NCBI GenBank assembly: GCA_019802505.1
Contig: JAFMOC010000159.1
Coordinates: 1,670,001-1,734,000, forward strand
Direction: 5' to 3'
Length of the DNA: 64,000 nt
Source: Corydoras sp. C115
Lineage: Eukaryota > Chordata > Actinopteri > Siluriformes > Callichthyidae
The notes beneath the pieces were generated by a model that had not been told where the DNA came from, did not search any database, and saw only the letters and a list, made by a program, of their open reading frames with translations. Of the stretch, positions 55,254 to 64,000 are shown one piece after another (positions within the stretch are counted from its first letter, which is position 1; each line of letters starts with the position of its first letter). The position numbers and the translations under genes were made by a program.

Positions 55254-55936
55254 GAATGCTGACCTCACCCAACAGTAGCAGAGTCCAGGATTCTTCGTCT
55301 GGGTAAGCAAACACATTTATTATATTTCTGCGTGTAGCCGCGCTCCCCGGCTTTCGTCCCGGGTGTATTAGTTATCAGCGCTAGCTACGTTAGCATCCGT
55401 GCTAACCGCGTGCAGCCGCATTCCCCGGCTTTCATCCCGGGCGTGTTTGTTTGGTTTATTAGCGCGAGCCGCGTTAGCGCCCGTGCTAACCGCGTTTTAG
55501 CCGCGTTTCCCGGGTTTCGTCCCGGGGTTAGTTTTTTTCCCCCCACTATCGGCAGCTGCGTTAGCTTCGGCGCTAACCGCGATTAGCCGCATCTTCCGGC
55601 TGTTCGCGTACTTAGCTCCGTTGCTGGCCCGCGTCGATAGTGATTTCTCTGCCGCAGCATTTCGGCTATTTAGTTTGGCGCTAGCGGCATTTCTTTGTAG
55701 CTGTATTTGGCTATTTAGATCAGCGTTAGCCACGCTATTAGCCGCGGGCTTTGCTGCAGCATCTGGCTGTTTAATCCGGCACTAGCCATGCCATTAGACA
55801 CCCCAGCACGCCGTTTCGAGTCGGCATTCTTTGCCCGGTTCGCCCCGGGTTCAGATGCCGGCTCCGTGGGTGCCCACCTGGACTGCCTCTTCACCGCGGA
55901 AAGACCGGGAGTCCGCGGCGCGAGCTGGCGCGTGAG

Positions 55937-57874
55937 TTGAAGCGCGAGCATCCGCGCTCCTCCGCGCGTCTCCCGCCGTGGGAGATCCCCTGTCCCAGGG
56001 TTCATCCACTGAGCGAGTTTTTTCTCGCCGCTCGGGATTCGTCGCGCGCCCCTCCGTGCGAGTCTCTGGACTCCACGGATGACCCTTTCTGGGAACTAGG
56101 GCTGACCGCTCGGGTCCCGTCTCCCGGTCCTCCGTCGGAGCCTTTCTCCACGGAGGATCCGCTCGGCGAGTTCTTTCGGGCCTCGCGGACCCCGTCTTCG
56201 GCTCCTCCGTTGGACCATTGTTCCACGGAGGACCCGTTCGACGCGCGTCTCCCGCCGTGGGAGATTCCCTGCCCCAGGGTCCACCCACTAAGCGAGTTTT
56301 TTCGCGCCGCCAGGGAGTCGTCGTGCACCCCTCCGTGCGAGTCTCTGGACTCCACGGAGGACGCCTTCGACGAACTGGGGTGGGCTGCGCAGGTTCCTTC
56401 TCCCGGGCCTCCGTCGGAGCCTTTCTCCACGGAGAACCCGCTCGGCGAGTTCTTCCGGGTCTCGCGGACTCCGTCGTCGGTCCCTTCTTTGGACCCTTTC
56501 TTCGCGGAGGACCCGTTCTTCGAGTGCCCTCTCGCCGACCGGGCCGCGTTGCGCGCCTCTCCGTGCGAGCTTCGCTACTCCACGGAGCCCCCGTGCAGTG
56601 AGTTTACTCCCACTGCTCGGATTTGGCCTCGCGCCGCGATTCGTCGCGTGCCTCGCGCTGCGTCGTCCCGCGCTGCGCTGCCTAGCGTCGCATCCCGCAC
56701 CGGGCCGCGTAGCACCACATCCCGCGCTGCGCCGCCTCGTGCTGCGCCGTCTCGCGCTGCACCTCGCGTCTCGCGCCGCGTTCGCGTTCCTCCGTGCGAG
56801 TCTCCTATCTCCACGGAGGACGCGTTCAGCAAGTTCCCCCTCGCTGCCCGGGATCTGCCTTGTGCCGCGTCCCGCGCCGTGCCGCCTCTCGTTGCACCCC
56901 GCGCAGCTGCACCTCGCGCTGCGCCGCCTCGTGCTGCGTCGTCTCGCGCTGCACCTCGCGCCTCACGCCGCGTTTGCGTTCCTCCGTGTGAGTCTCCTAT
57001 CTCCACGGAGGACGCGTTCAGTGAGTTCCCCCTCACTACTCGGGACCTGCCTCTCGCCGCACACCGCGCCGTGCCGCCTGTCGCTGCACCCCGCGCCGTG
57101 CCGCCTCTCGCCGCACCCCGCGCCGTGCCGCCTCACGCCTCACCCCGCGCCGTGCCGCCTCTCGCCGCACCCCGCGCCGTGTCGCCTAGCGCCGCACCCC
57201 GCGCCGTTGCACCTCGCGCTGCGCCGCCTCGTGCTGCGCCGTCTTGCGCTGCACCTCGCGCCTCGCGCCACGTTCCTCCGTGCGAGTCTCCTATCTCCAC
57301 GGAGGACGCGTTCAGCAAGTTCCCCCTCTCTGCTCGGGATCTACCTCTCGCCGCACCCCGCGCCGTGCCGCCTCTCGCCGCACCACGCGCCGTGCCGCCT
57401 CTCGCCGCACCACGCGCCGTGCCGCCTCTCGCCGCACCCCGTGCCGTGCCGCCTCTCGCCGCACCCCGCGCCGTGTCGCCTAGCGCCGCACCCCGCGCCG
57501 TTGCACCTCGCGCTGCGCCGCCTCGTGCTGCGCCGTCTTGCGCTGCACCGTCTCCACGGAGGACGCGTTCAGCAAGTTCCCCCTCTCTGCTCGGGATCTA
57601 CCTCTCGCCGCACCCCGCGCCGTGCCGCCTCTCGCCGCACCCCGCGCCGTGCCGCCTCTCGCCGCACCCCGCGCCGTGCCGCCTCTCGCCGCACCCCGTG
57701 CCGTGCCGCCTCTCGCCGCACCACGGGCCGTGCCGTGTCTCACCGCACCACGCGCCGTGCTGCCTAGTAAGGCATTTTGTGGGGCTGCGTCCCACGAGGG
57801 GTTGGACAAGGCTTATCCTCAGCAGGGGTTTCCTCGCGGTGTTCCCCGCGGTTTCCCTCACGTTGCCCCTCTGA
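55937..57874 (+). CDS. 645-codon repetitive open frame in the LTR element (hypothetical)
   Basis: The first third (about residues 1-210) repeats an 85-residue block: LPPWEIPCPRVHPLSEFF, then PPCESLDSTEDAF, then PSPGPPSEPFSTEDPLGEFF. The rest is Pro/Ala/Arg repeats (RAVPPLAAP, RAAPPRAAPS) interrupted at 60-100-residue spacing by SRRVRVPPCESPISTEDAFS. The recurring PPCES..STEDAF phrase in both parts argues for selection or a shared repeat origin. No domain is recognised; it could be a Gag-like structural protein or only GC-rich tandem DNA. It follows a splice donor but the acceptor is uncertain. Confidence 0.4.
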   Translation: MKREHPRSSARLPPWEIPCPRVHPLSEFFLAARDSSRAPPCESLDSTDDPFWELGLTARVPSPGPPSEPFSTEDPLGEFFRASRTPSSAPPLDHCSTEDPFDARLPPWEIPCPRVHPLSEFFRAARESSCTPPCESLDSTEDAFDELGWAAQVPSPGPPSEPFSTENPLGEFFRVSRTPSSVPSLDPFFAEDPFFECPLADRAALRASPCELRYSTEPPCSEFTPTARIWPRAAIRRVPRAASSRAALPSVASRTGPRSTTSRAAPPRAAPSRAAPRVSRRVRVPPCESPISTEDAFSKFPLAARDLPCAASRAVPPLVAPRAAAPRAAPPRAASSRAAPRASRRVCVPPCESPISTEDAFSEFPLTTRDLPLAAHRAVPPVAAPRAVPPLAAPRAVPPHASPRAVPPLAAPRAVSPSAAPRAVAPRAAPPRAAPSCAAPRASRHVPPCESPISTEDAFSKFPLSARDLPLAAPRAVPPLAAPRAVPPLAAPRAVPPLAAPRAVPPLAAPRAVSPSAAPRAVAPRAAPPRAAPSCAAPSPRRTRSASSPSLLGIYLSPHPAPCRLSPHPAPCRLSPHPAPCRLSPHPVPCRLSPHHGPCRVSPHHAPCCLVRHFVGLRPTRGWTRLILSRGFLAVFPAVSLTLPL

Positions 57875-59177
57875 GCCCTCCGCGCGTTTCTTCCCGCGAT
57901 TCCACTCGCGGTCCCCCTCGCACGGTTCTTGTGCTGCGTCTCCTGACGTTCCGGTCGGGACTTCCCTTCAACGCGTCTCCTCTCGCGTTGCCTCTCGAGG
58001 TCCTCCTCAACGCCGGTCGTCTCGCTGTTCACCCCGCGATTCCCCTCGCGTTGCTTCCCGCGCTGCCCCTCGTGAGGCTCAGGGTGACACTCCACATCCG
58101 CCCCCACGCATGTTTTCTCGCGTGGCTCCTAGTGGAGCACCTCATATTTCGCCTCGCAATGCGCCCGACACCTCACCTTGTGATGCCACGCATAGTACTC
58201 CACGGGGTTCTCTGCAGAGCTTGCCATCCAGGGTCAATTGGGTAGGCGTTTGGGAGTCAGACTTCCCCTCGATCAACCTGGACCTTATGCATAATGTGGA
58301 CAAAGTACTGGCTCTCTCTTTGTGTGTCCAGGTGGCGGAAAAGAGGGAGGCTGGGAGTCGTGACATGGCGCTCAGCGCATTCCTCAGAGGGCAGTACTGT
58401 GGTCTGGGGAGGAAGCAGTGGAGTCCTGTGGTCCCTGCACAGGATAGATTGACCCCTGCTTTGGTCAATAAATCTGCCACATTGGACGCTTCAGACAAAG
58501 CATCCGCCGGACCAAGGACTTTAGGGCCGGACGAATTCGCGTGGGACCCTGGCCCGGCTGCCATGTTCATGGACTATGTCGGATTCACCAATGCGTCCAC
58601 TCGGGTCACTAGTTCGTCCACTCGGGTCACAAGTGCATTCACTCGGGTTTTTTCTGCGCTCACTCGGGTCACATGTGCGTTCACTCGGGTTTTTTCTGCG
58701 CTCACTCGGGTCCACCGGGGGCCAGGTCTTCCGCGCACACACCAGGGGTCACGGCGTCCCCGCAGACTTAAGGGGTCCCGTCACTCTCGTGCCCTCAGGA
58801 AGGCTTGCCACCTCACTCATAAGAGGCCACATCCCTTCTGCCTCCACATGGGGTCACCGGGCTTTCACACCCTGCGGGCCTCACAACGGCCCCGTATCCT
58901 CAAGGGATCGCGTGCCCCGCGTCAGTTCACGAGGGTACGCCGGCCTCACCCTCACACAGGGTCACGGTGCCGCCGCACCCTTGGCCACGGCGTCCCCGCA
59001 CTCTCTAGGGGTCTCCACACTCCCTTTGAGCCCCCCTTTGTTTTTTCGGTTCGCGGCCCCGGGTGTCTTTGCCCCCCGGTTGTTTTGGGGGGGCGATATG
59101 TCAGGTTGGGAGGGTTGGGCCCCTCCTCCTCCCTGCCACCCGTGTTTTCGGGTTTTGGCCGTTTCGGGTTTCCGTAG
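57777..59177 (+). CDS. Second open frame in the LTR element (hypothetical)
   Basis: 466 codons in another frame, overlapping the previous one by 98 nt. A non-repetitive middle (NWVGVWESDFPSINLDLM, VQVAEKREAGSRDMALSAF, QYCGLGRKQWSPVVPAQDR) is followed by STRVTSAFTRVFSALTRV repeats. The middle part looks more protein-like than the rest, but I recognise no family. The overlap would permit a ribosomal frameshift, which is speculation. Confidence 0.35.
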   Translation: MWGCVPRGVGQGLSSAGVSSRCSPRFPSRCPSEPSARFFPRFHSRSPSHGSCAASPDVPVGTSLQRVSSRVASRGPPQRRSSRCSPRDSPRVASRAAPREAQGDTPHPPPRMFSRVAPSGAPHISPRNAPDTSPCDATHSTPRGSLQSLPSRVNWVGVWESDFPSINLDLMHNVDKVLALSLCVQVAEKREAGSRDMALSAFLRGQYCGLGRKQWSPVVPAQDRLTPALVNKSATLDASDKASAGPRTLGPDEFAWDPGPAAMFMDYVGFTNASTRVTSSSTRVTSAFTRVFSALTRVTCAFTRVFSALTRVHRGPGLPRTHQGSRRPRRLKGSRHSRALRKACHLTHKRPHPFCLHMGSPGFHTLRASQRPRILKGSRAPRQFTRVRRPHPHTGSRCRRTLGHGVPALSRGLHTPFEPPFVFSVRGPGCLCPPVVLGGRYVRLGGLGPSSSLPPVFSGFGRFGFP

Positions 59178-59223
59178 GTAGGACTCACCCCCTTGGGCAG
59201 GGATTGGGTCCTACCTAATCACG

Positions 59224-59548
59224 TGCGACCTACTGGCGGGATTTAAGGGATCTCTGCTGAGCTGCCAGTAGGTCAGCATTGTAATACACCGTTTATGTGT
59301 ATTGTCACGTCGGGTGTTCGTATGGTGGTTTGTGTTTATTCGGCTTCCTGCGGCTTTTCCGCGATTGCTTCACTCCACGTATTTTCAGTACGTGCCATCG
59401 TGTCCGCAGCGGCGTTCCCGCTGCACCGATTCTTCTATGTGTATTGAGCTCTCGGCTCTTTCTAGCGGCGTTCCCGCGATCGTCCATTAAAGAGCTTTTT
59501 TGTGTTTGTTTACCTGGTCGCCTGGCTCTGTGATTCTCCACCACGCCG
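59224..59548 (+). repeat. 3' LTR, truncated
   Basis: Matches 54887-55216 with about six substitutions, then breaks at CCACGCCG/CCTCTTAAA and passes into the inverted minisatellite. Confidence 0.85.
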
Positions 59549-59554
59549 CCTCTT

Positions 59555-59970
59555 AAATTTTAGTTGTACATTCTTTTGTTTATTTCTTTTGTCTACTGTA
59601 AACATTTGGATGTTTTGCATGTTCTCCATATTAGCATAGATAATTTTTTGCTTGTCCTTTTGTTTTTCGCGACTGCCAACCTTTGGCATGTACTCCACAT
59701 CAGCATAGTTAGCATGTTTTATGATTTTACACATCTTAACTGGTGTTTATTAAATTTTTTTCTTTTCTTTCCAACACTTTTTTGGTTATCCTCTTGGTTT
59801 GCCTTTTCAAGTTCTGTATGCTCTCCACATTGGCAAAACCTGCATGTGAATAGCCACATATAGCCTTTTTAATTTTGGTATGTTCTCCACATTAGCATGG
59901 TTAGCATTTTTGTGAATTTCAAACAACTTTACAGGTTTGTATTATTAATGCTTTTTCTTTTCTTTCTTTT
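59555..59970 (-). repeat. Minisatellite, inverted array of the 54140-54790 unit
   Basis: Reverse-complement phrases: CATGTTCTCCATATTAGCAT, CTTGTCCTTTTGTTTTTCGC, AGTTAGCATGTTTTATG and CTTTACAGGTTTGTA. About three to four diverged units. Confidence 0.82.
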
Positions 59971-60049
59971 TTTTCAATAATTTTAATTGAGGTAAAAGAA
60001 AACAGTCTTTACATACACCAGCATTTCACACGCTTTCCTTATTTTCCTC

Positions 60050-60275
60050 TTTTTTTTTTTTTTTTTTAACCCCCCCCACACACCCAATTCCCTCCCCCCC
60101 TTTTCCCTCCCACCCAAACCCACCCACCTAAATTAAAGAGGAAAAAATAAATAATAAATAAAAAATAAAAAAATAAAAAATAATAAATAATGATAATAAT
60201 AATATACTTAAAAAAAAAATAAATAAATAAATATAAATAAAAAAAGGGGGGGGGGGAGGGAGGAAATCAGCCGGT
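60050..60275. repeat. C-rich and AAAT-rich simple sequence at the L1 3' end
   Basis: A C-rich run (60068-60125) and AAATAAA/AATAAT repeats (60150-60245) with a G10 run (60247-60256). Confidence 0.85.
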
Positions 60276-60964
60276 TGGGACTTTCTCTAAAGACCCAAAG
60301 TACAACATGAGAGGAAATTTTTTTGTATTCCCCCTCAGAGTAAATCTGGTCTTCTCTAGTTTGAGAAAATGCATCATTTCCCGTAGCCAAACTGAAATAG
60401 AAGGGGGACCTAGAGACTTCCAGAGGATCAGCATGCAGCATCTGGGCACCAGGGAGGTGAATGACAAAATATCCAAATCAGTGCTGCTAAAAAGGGATTC
60501 ATTCAAGGGGATACCGAATATCGCAACCCACGGAGACATCTCTATAATGGTGCCCAGGACCTCTGACATAGCATCAAAATACCCGCTCCAAAACCTCTGA
60601 AGCGCACTACAGAAAAAATACATGTGCCCTAAACCGCAAGGTGAGGCTCCACACCTGTCACAAACATCTCTGACAGAGTCAGGGTAAAATCTGGAGAGTT
60701 GTGATTTGGAATGATGGACTCTGTGTAAAACTTTGAACTGTATTAGCGCATGGGATGGAGCGGTTGACCACATTAATTGCTTTATCCCACCATTGATCAG
60801 TAAAGGTAGTAGCTAGTTCTCGTTCCCACGCTAATCTGGCACTGCTGACAATTGGCACGTCCATCTCCAGAATCCTGGAGTAAATCCTGGATATAAGGGA
60901 CTTTCTAAAGGGATTCAAGGTCAAAAAGTTATCCCAAGGGGGAGCACTGAGAGGCTGAATGAAA

Positions 60965-61582
60965 TCAGTAAAATGGGAAGACAGTGTCTAATTTGAAAAT
61001 AACGGAATAAATGTGAAGTGGGGAGATTAAACTCAGATGATAACTGTGTAAATGAACAAAGAACTTGGTTTCTGTAAAGGTCTCGAAAACATTTGATACC
61101 CTTGTTGTGCCATATTCGAAAACCAGAATCAATCCGTGCTGGTGGGAACAAATGGTTGTCCATAATGGGCAATGACAAGGAGGGTGTATAACTAAAACCC
61201 TTCTAAATTGTACCCAGACACATAGAGCTGAAAGCACTAGGGGGTTATTCGTGTATTTGGAAAGTTTGAGTGGGAGGGGAGAAGCCATCAGTGCCAGTGC
61301 AGATGAAGATGTAAAAGAGTTGGTCTCTATTCTGCACCACTGCAGGTCAGGGAAGTGAAGCCAGCACAACAACTTTTGGATGTGTGCTGCAAAATAATAA
61401 TATTTAAAATTAGGCAGAGCAAGACCTCCCTCAAATTTGAATCTCTGCAATAGTGATTTACCCACTCTCGGAACCTTTCCCTCCCACAAAAATGTGGAGA
61501 TGAGCTGATACAGAGATTTAAAGAAGGTTTTAGGTAGGTACAATGGGAGTTTGAAACAAAAAAAGGAATTTTGGCATGACAT
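60965..61582 (-). pseudogene. L1 ORF2 C-terminal region, second copy
   Basis: 205 codons including FLWEGKVPRVGKSLLQRFK and GGLALPNFKYYYFAAHI, the post-RT region of L1 ORF2 proteins. It continues in other frames to 60267. Confidence 0.85.
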
Positions 61583-61929
61583 TCATTTTGATAACATTTA
61601 TTCTACCAATTAATGACAGGGGAAGAGACTTCCATCTCTAAAAATCTGTTTCTAATTTACATCAGCACAGAGTAATTTGCATTGAACAATAGAGGTAAAG
61701 TGCAGGAAACATGAATAGATATTTAAGCCGTCTGGTGTCAAATGAAACGGAATATCTGTTTAGTTCAAACGCAAAGCCAGTGCATTAACAGGATAACATT
61801 GACTTTTTTGGAGATTCACCTTGTAACCTGAAAATATGCCAAAAGTCTTAAGGAGTGCAATAATAGGGGGAAGAGATCCAGCTGGGTCAGACACATACAA
61901 AAGTAGGTTGTCCGCATATAATGACAGTT

Positions 61930-62602
61930 TTAAATCCAAATCAGCCCGAGAAAGACTCGAAATGATGTAAGCGATTTTAGTGAAATGGATAATGGTTCAA
62001 TAGCCAAAACAAACAGCAGCGGGGAGAGGGGGCATCCCTGTCTAGTACCGTGTGACAATGTAAAGTATTCCGAATTACAAATATTAATAAGCATACTAGC
62101 TCGAGGACATGTATAAAGTAGTTTAATCCAGGATATGAATTTCGCCCCAAATCCAAATCGATGCAGAACTGTAAACAGGTAATCCCATTCAACCCGATCG
62201 AATGCTTTTTCAGCATCTAATGACACAATGACTTCAGGAACAGAGAGGGAATGATCAGAATAAACCACGTTTAGAAGTGTGCGAACGTTAAAGAAAAGAT
62301 GACGACCTTTAACAAAACCATTTTGATCATGCGAAACCATGACCATGAGAGGCCAAAACCTAGGCTAAAATTTTGACATCGACATTTAGGAGAGACAGAG
62401 GCCTGTATGAGGAGCAAGATGTAGGATCTTTATCCTTTTTCAATAAAAGAGATATAGATGCCTCCTGTAAAGTTGGTGGAAGAGAGCCTGACCTCAGGGA
62501 CTCCTCAAAGACGGCCAATAATAGCGGTGCCAATTTGTCTTTAAACTTTTTAAAAAACTCGACTGGAAAACCATCTGGACCTGGTGCCTTACTGGTTTGC
62601 AT
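61930..62602 (-). pseudogene. L1 reverse transcriptase, second copy
   Basis: Two frames, 62602-62360 and 62346-61930, carry RT motifs 1-4 (APGPDGFP, YRPLSLLNVDVKI, SLDAEKAFDRVEW, HGTRQGCPLSPLLF) with a short shift at about 62350. The lesions make it inactive. Confidence 0.88.
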
Positions 62603-63174
62603 ATTACTGATAAGAGTAAATTATCTCACCCAAAATTAGAGGAGAATCAAGATCATCAGCCACAGCAGAGTCCAGATTTGGAAGTTCCAAATTGTCAAAA
62701 AAAGATGACATCTCCGGGCTATCAGGCAAAGATTCTGACTGATATAGTGCTGCATAAAAAGCCTTGAAAGCAGAATTTATGGCCAGAAGAACAATTCGAG
62801 ATATAGACCTCGATGCCACCATTCCCATTAGCTGGTGCGAACTGGGACGTTACGTAGATTTCCGCGGACTATTAAAAATCTTCCATTTATTTCAGCAGTT
62901 AACATCCTCCACATCAAACGAGACCCCACCTCTAATCAGGATGGCCACTCCTCTAGCTTTGGAATTAAATTTTGAGTGATAGAAGCTATCAATCCAAGCA
63001 CATTTCAATTTGTTGTGGTGTCTATTCTCAAGATGTGTTTCCTGTAGAAATATAATATCAGGATTTAAGGGTTTGAGATGAGAAAAAAATTTAGCGTGCT
63101 TGACTGGATTATTTAAACCTCTAACATTCCAGGTTATAAAATTCAGGTTAGAACCTGGCAAGGACTGAGAAGTA

Positions 63175-64000
63175 CTTATTTAATTAAATTTGTAATTGTA
63201 ATAATGTAAAGCCACACCAGCCGGCTGAGGGAAACAGAAGAAGGGGGTGGGAGGAAAAGGCAGAGAGAAAAGAGAAGAGAAAATAAATAAATAAAATAAT
63301 AATAATAATAATTAAAAAAAATAATAAAAAATAAAATAAAATAATAATAATAATAATAATAATAAAAACCCATGCAACGAACCCATCCACTCTCCAGCCC
63401 AACCCCACCCCATACCCATCACGTCCCAACCCAAACAAAGGCGCAATGCATGGTAAAATCAACCCCAAAATGCGAGTCTCCGATTGCTAAACATGTATCC
63501 GGACTCAAACTCGAACAGCATGTATCAGGCTCTATGGTCTTTGCAAGGTGCAGTCCGTAAACAGGTTACAAACAGAAAGACATATAGGACAAAGCAAATC
63601 CTAAACCCAGCTCAACCAAGAAACAGTGTCAACACCTGTCGATAAAAAAAATAAATAAAATAAAATAATAATAATAATAATAATGAATACTAATAATGAA
63701 AAAGACACCCCGAACATTGTGGGATTAGAACAACAAACCATTAGTCCGATGAAAAGTAAATAAAGTTCAGTGCTTCGACCTCTCCAAACGTAAACAAAGC
63801 AAGCCGCGGTGTACAGCAATTCAATGCTGCCACTCTGTCAGATTTAAGCGTCCCGTTGCCGGAGGAACTGAGGGAGGCATGTTAGCAGAATCAAACAGAG
63901 TTTTATTTCCTCCAGGCAGGAAAAAGGCAACAAAAAACAAAAACAGTCAATAGCTCTTGATAATAAAGTTTCCCCACAAGCAGCGGAAAGCAGCAGCTCA
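63175..64000. other. Sequence 5' of the second L1, with AAT microsatellites
   Basis: (AAT)n-like tracts at 63290-63365 and 63645-63690. It may hold the L1 5' UTR or an older host sequence. No ORF1 is found. Confidence 0.45.

Larger units (their letters stand above)
54887..59548 (+). mobile_element. Non-autonomous LTR element with self-priming signals and large repetitive ORF
   Basis: 5' LTR 54887-55253 and 3' LTR 59224-59548 are nearly identical; the 3' copy lacks about 40 bp at its end. TTTAAG at 54905 lies 28 bp before AGGTCAGCATT (54933-54943), whose reverse complement AATGCTGACCT lies at 55255-55265, one base inside the LTR. A splice donor (CTGG|GTAAGC) is at 55303. The 4-kb GC-rich interior has no recognisable gag, RT or integrase. 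No target duplication was found because the 3' end is truncated. Confidence 0.82.
59975..63161 (-). mobile_element. L1/Tx1-group LINE, second copy, deleted and frameshifted
   Basis: Minus strand: endonuclease start LNFITWNVRGLNNP and IFLQETHLENRHHNK (63161-62892), then most of the endonuclease is missing and the frame resumes near 62830 before the RT: SKAPGPDGFPVEFFKKFK (62602-62360), QNGFVKGRHL, SLDAEKAFDRVEWDYL and RQGCPLSPLLFVLAIEPL (62346-61930). The YADD box is broken around 61930-61880. C-terminal pieces follow (61582-60965, 60924-60679, 60773-60267), with CDRCGASPCGLGHMYFFC as the Cys motif. A G-rich 3' UTR (C-rich on the plus strand at 60068-60125) ends about 59975. Confidence 0.87.

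Overview
The window is eukaryotic and looks like a teleost fish genome, probably from the ostariophysan part of the tree, although the species cannot be read from sequence alone. Two split single-copy genes have clean GT..AG introns. The rest is dense with fish-type mobile DNA: Tc1/mariner, hAT and piggyBac elements, L2, I/Nimb and L1/Tx1 LINEs, tRNA-derived Mermaid-like SINEs, sushi-type Ty3/Gypsy elements and long (TA)n tracts. There are no bacterial-type genes, operons or CRISPR arrays.

Host genes. usp39 lies on the minus strand. Its start codon is at 12631 and seven coding exons run down to 336; the 3' half of the gene is off the left edge. It encodes the U4/U6.U5 tri-snRNP splicing factor USP39, a ubiquitin-protease fold without its catalytic cysteine. 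Head-to-head with it, 448 bp away, is the homologue of human C2orf68 (UPF0561 family, 165 aa) on the plus strand, with four coding exons at 13080-13189, 31543-31658, 32417-32559 and 41682-41810. The shared 12632-13079 region looks like a bidirectional promoter, with an ETS/GABP-type site near each gene and CCAAT boxes. USP39 and C2orf68 are also neighbours in human, which supports both calls.

Layout. 1-12.6 kb: usp39 exons separated by an L2 fragment, a Tc1 element, SINEs and two non-autonomous hAT elements with recognisable 8-bp target duplications. 13.2-31.5 kb: the first intron of the C2orf68 homologue, carrying a decayed I/Nimb LINE, a fossil multi-copy fish gene, a nearly complete L1/Tx1 LINE with a very G-rich 3' UTR, and a GC-rich LTR-type element. 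32.6-41.7 kb: its third intron, with two adjacent Tc1 elements, SINEs and a complete small LTR element with an exact 5-bp target duplication. 42-54 kb: intergenic, with a third Tc1, a piggyBac fossil, another GC-rich LTR-type remnant, a deleted sushi-type Gypsy element, a palindrome-rich inverted-repeat element, a T-rich minisatellite and another L2. 54-60 kb: a 4.7-kb LTR element with a 645-codon repetitive ORF, bracketed by inverted arrays of one minisatellite. 60-63.2 kb: a second L1/Tx1 copy.

The most interesting signal is a group of LTR elements that share one architecture. In three of them (39.7-41.5, 46.1-48.7 and 54.9-59.5 kb) the 10-11 bases just inside the 5' LTR are the reverse complement of a site in the LTR that lies 28-31 bp after a TATA-like box, exactly where transcription should begin. 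That is the hallmark of Tf1/sushi-type self-primed reverse transcription. Two of these three, plus two related remnants, show no recognisable gag or pol. They instead carry GC-rich tandem repeats with long open frames in the LTR sense direction, three of them with a splice donor just after the LTR. They look like non-autonomous passengers of the sushi-type elements, each carrying a repetitive open frame.
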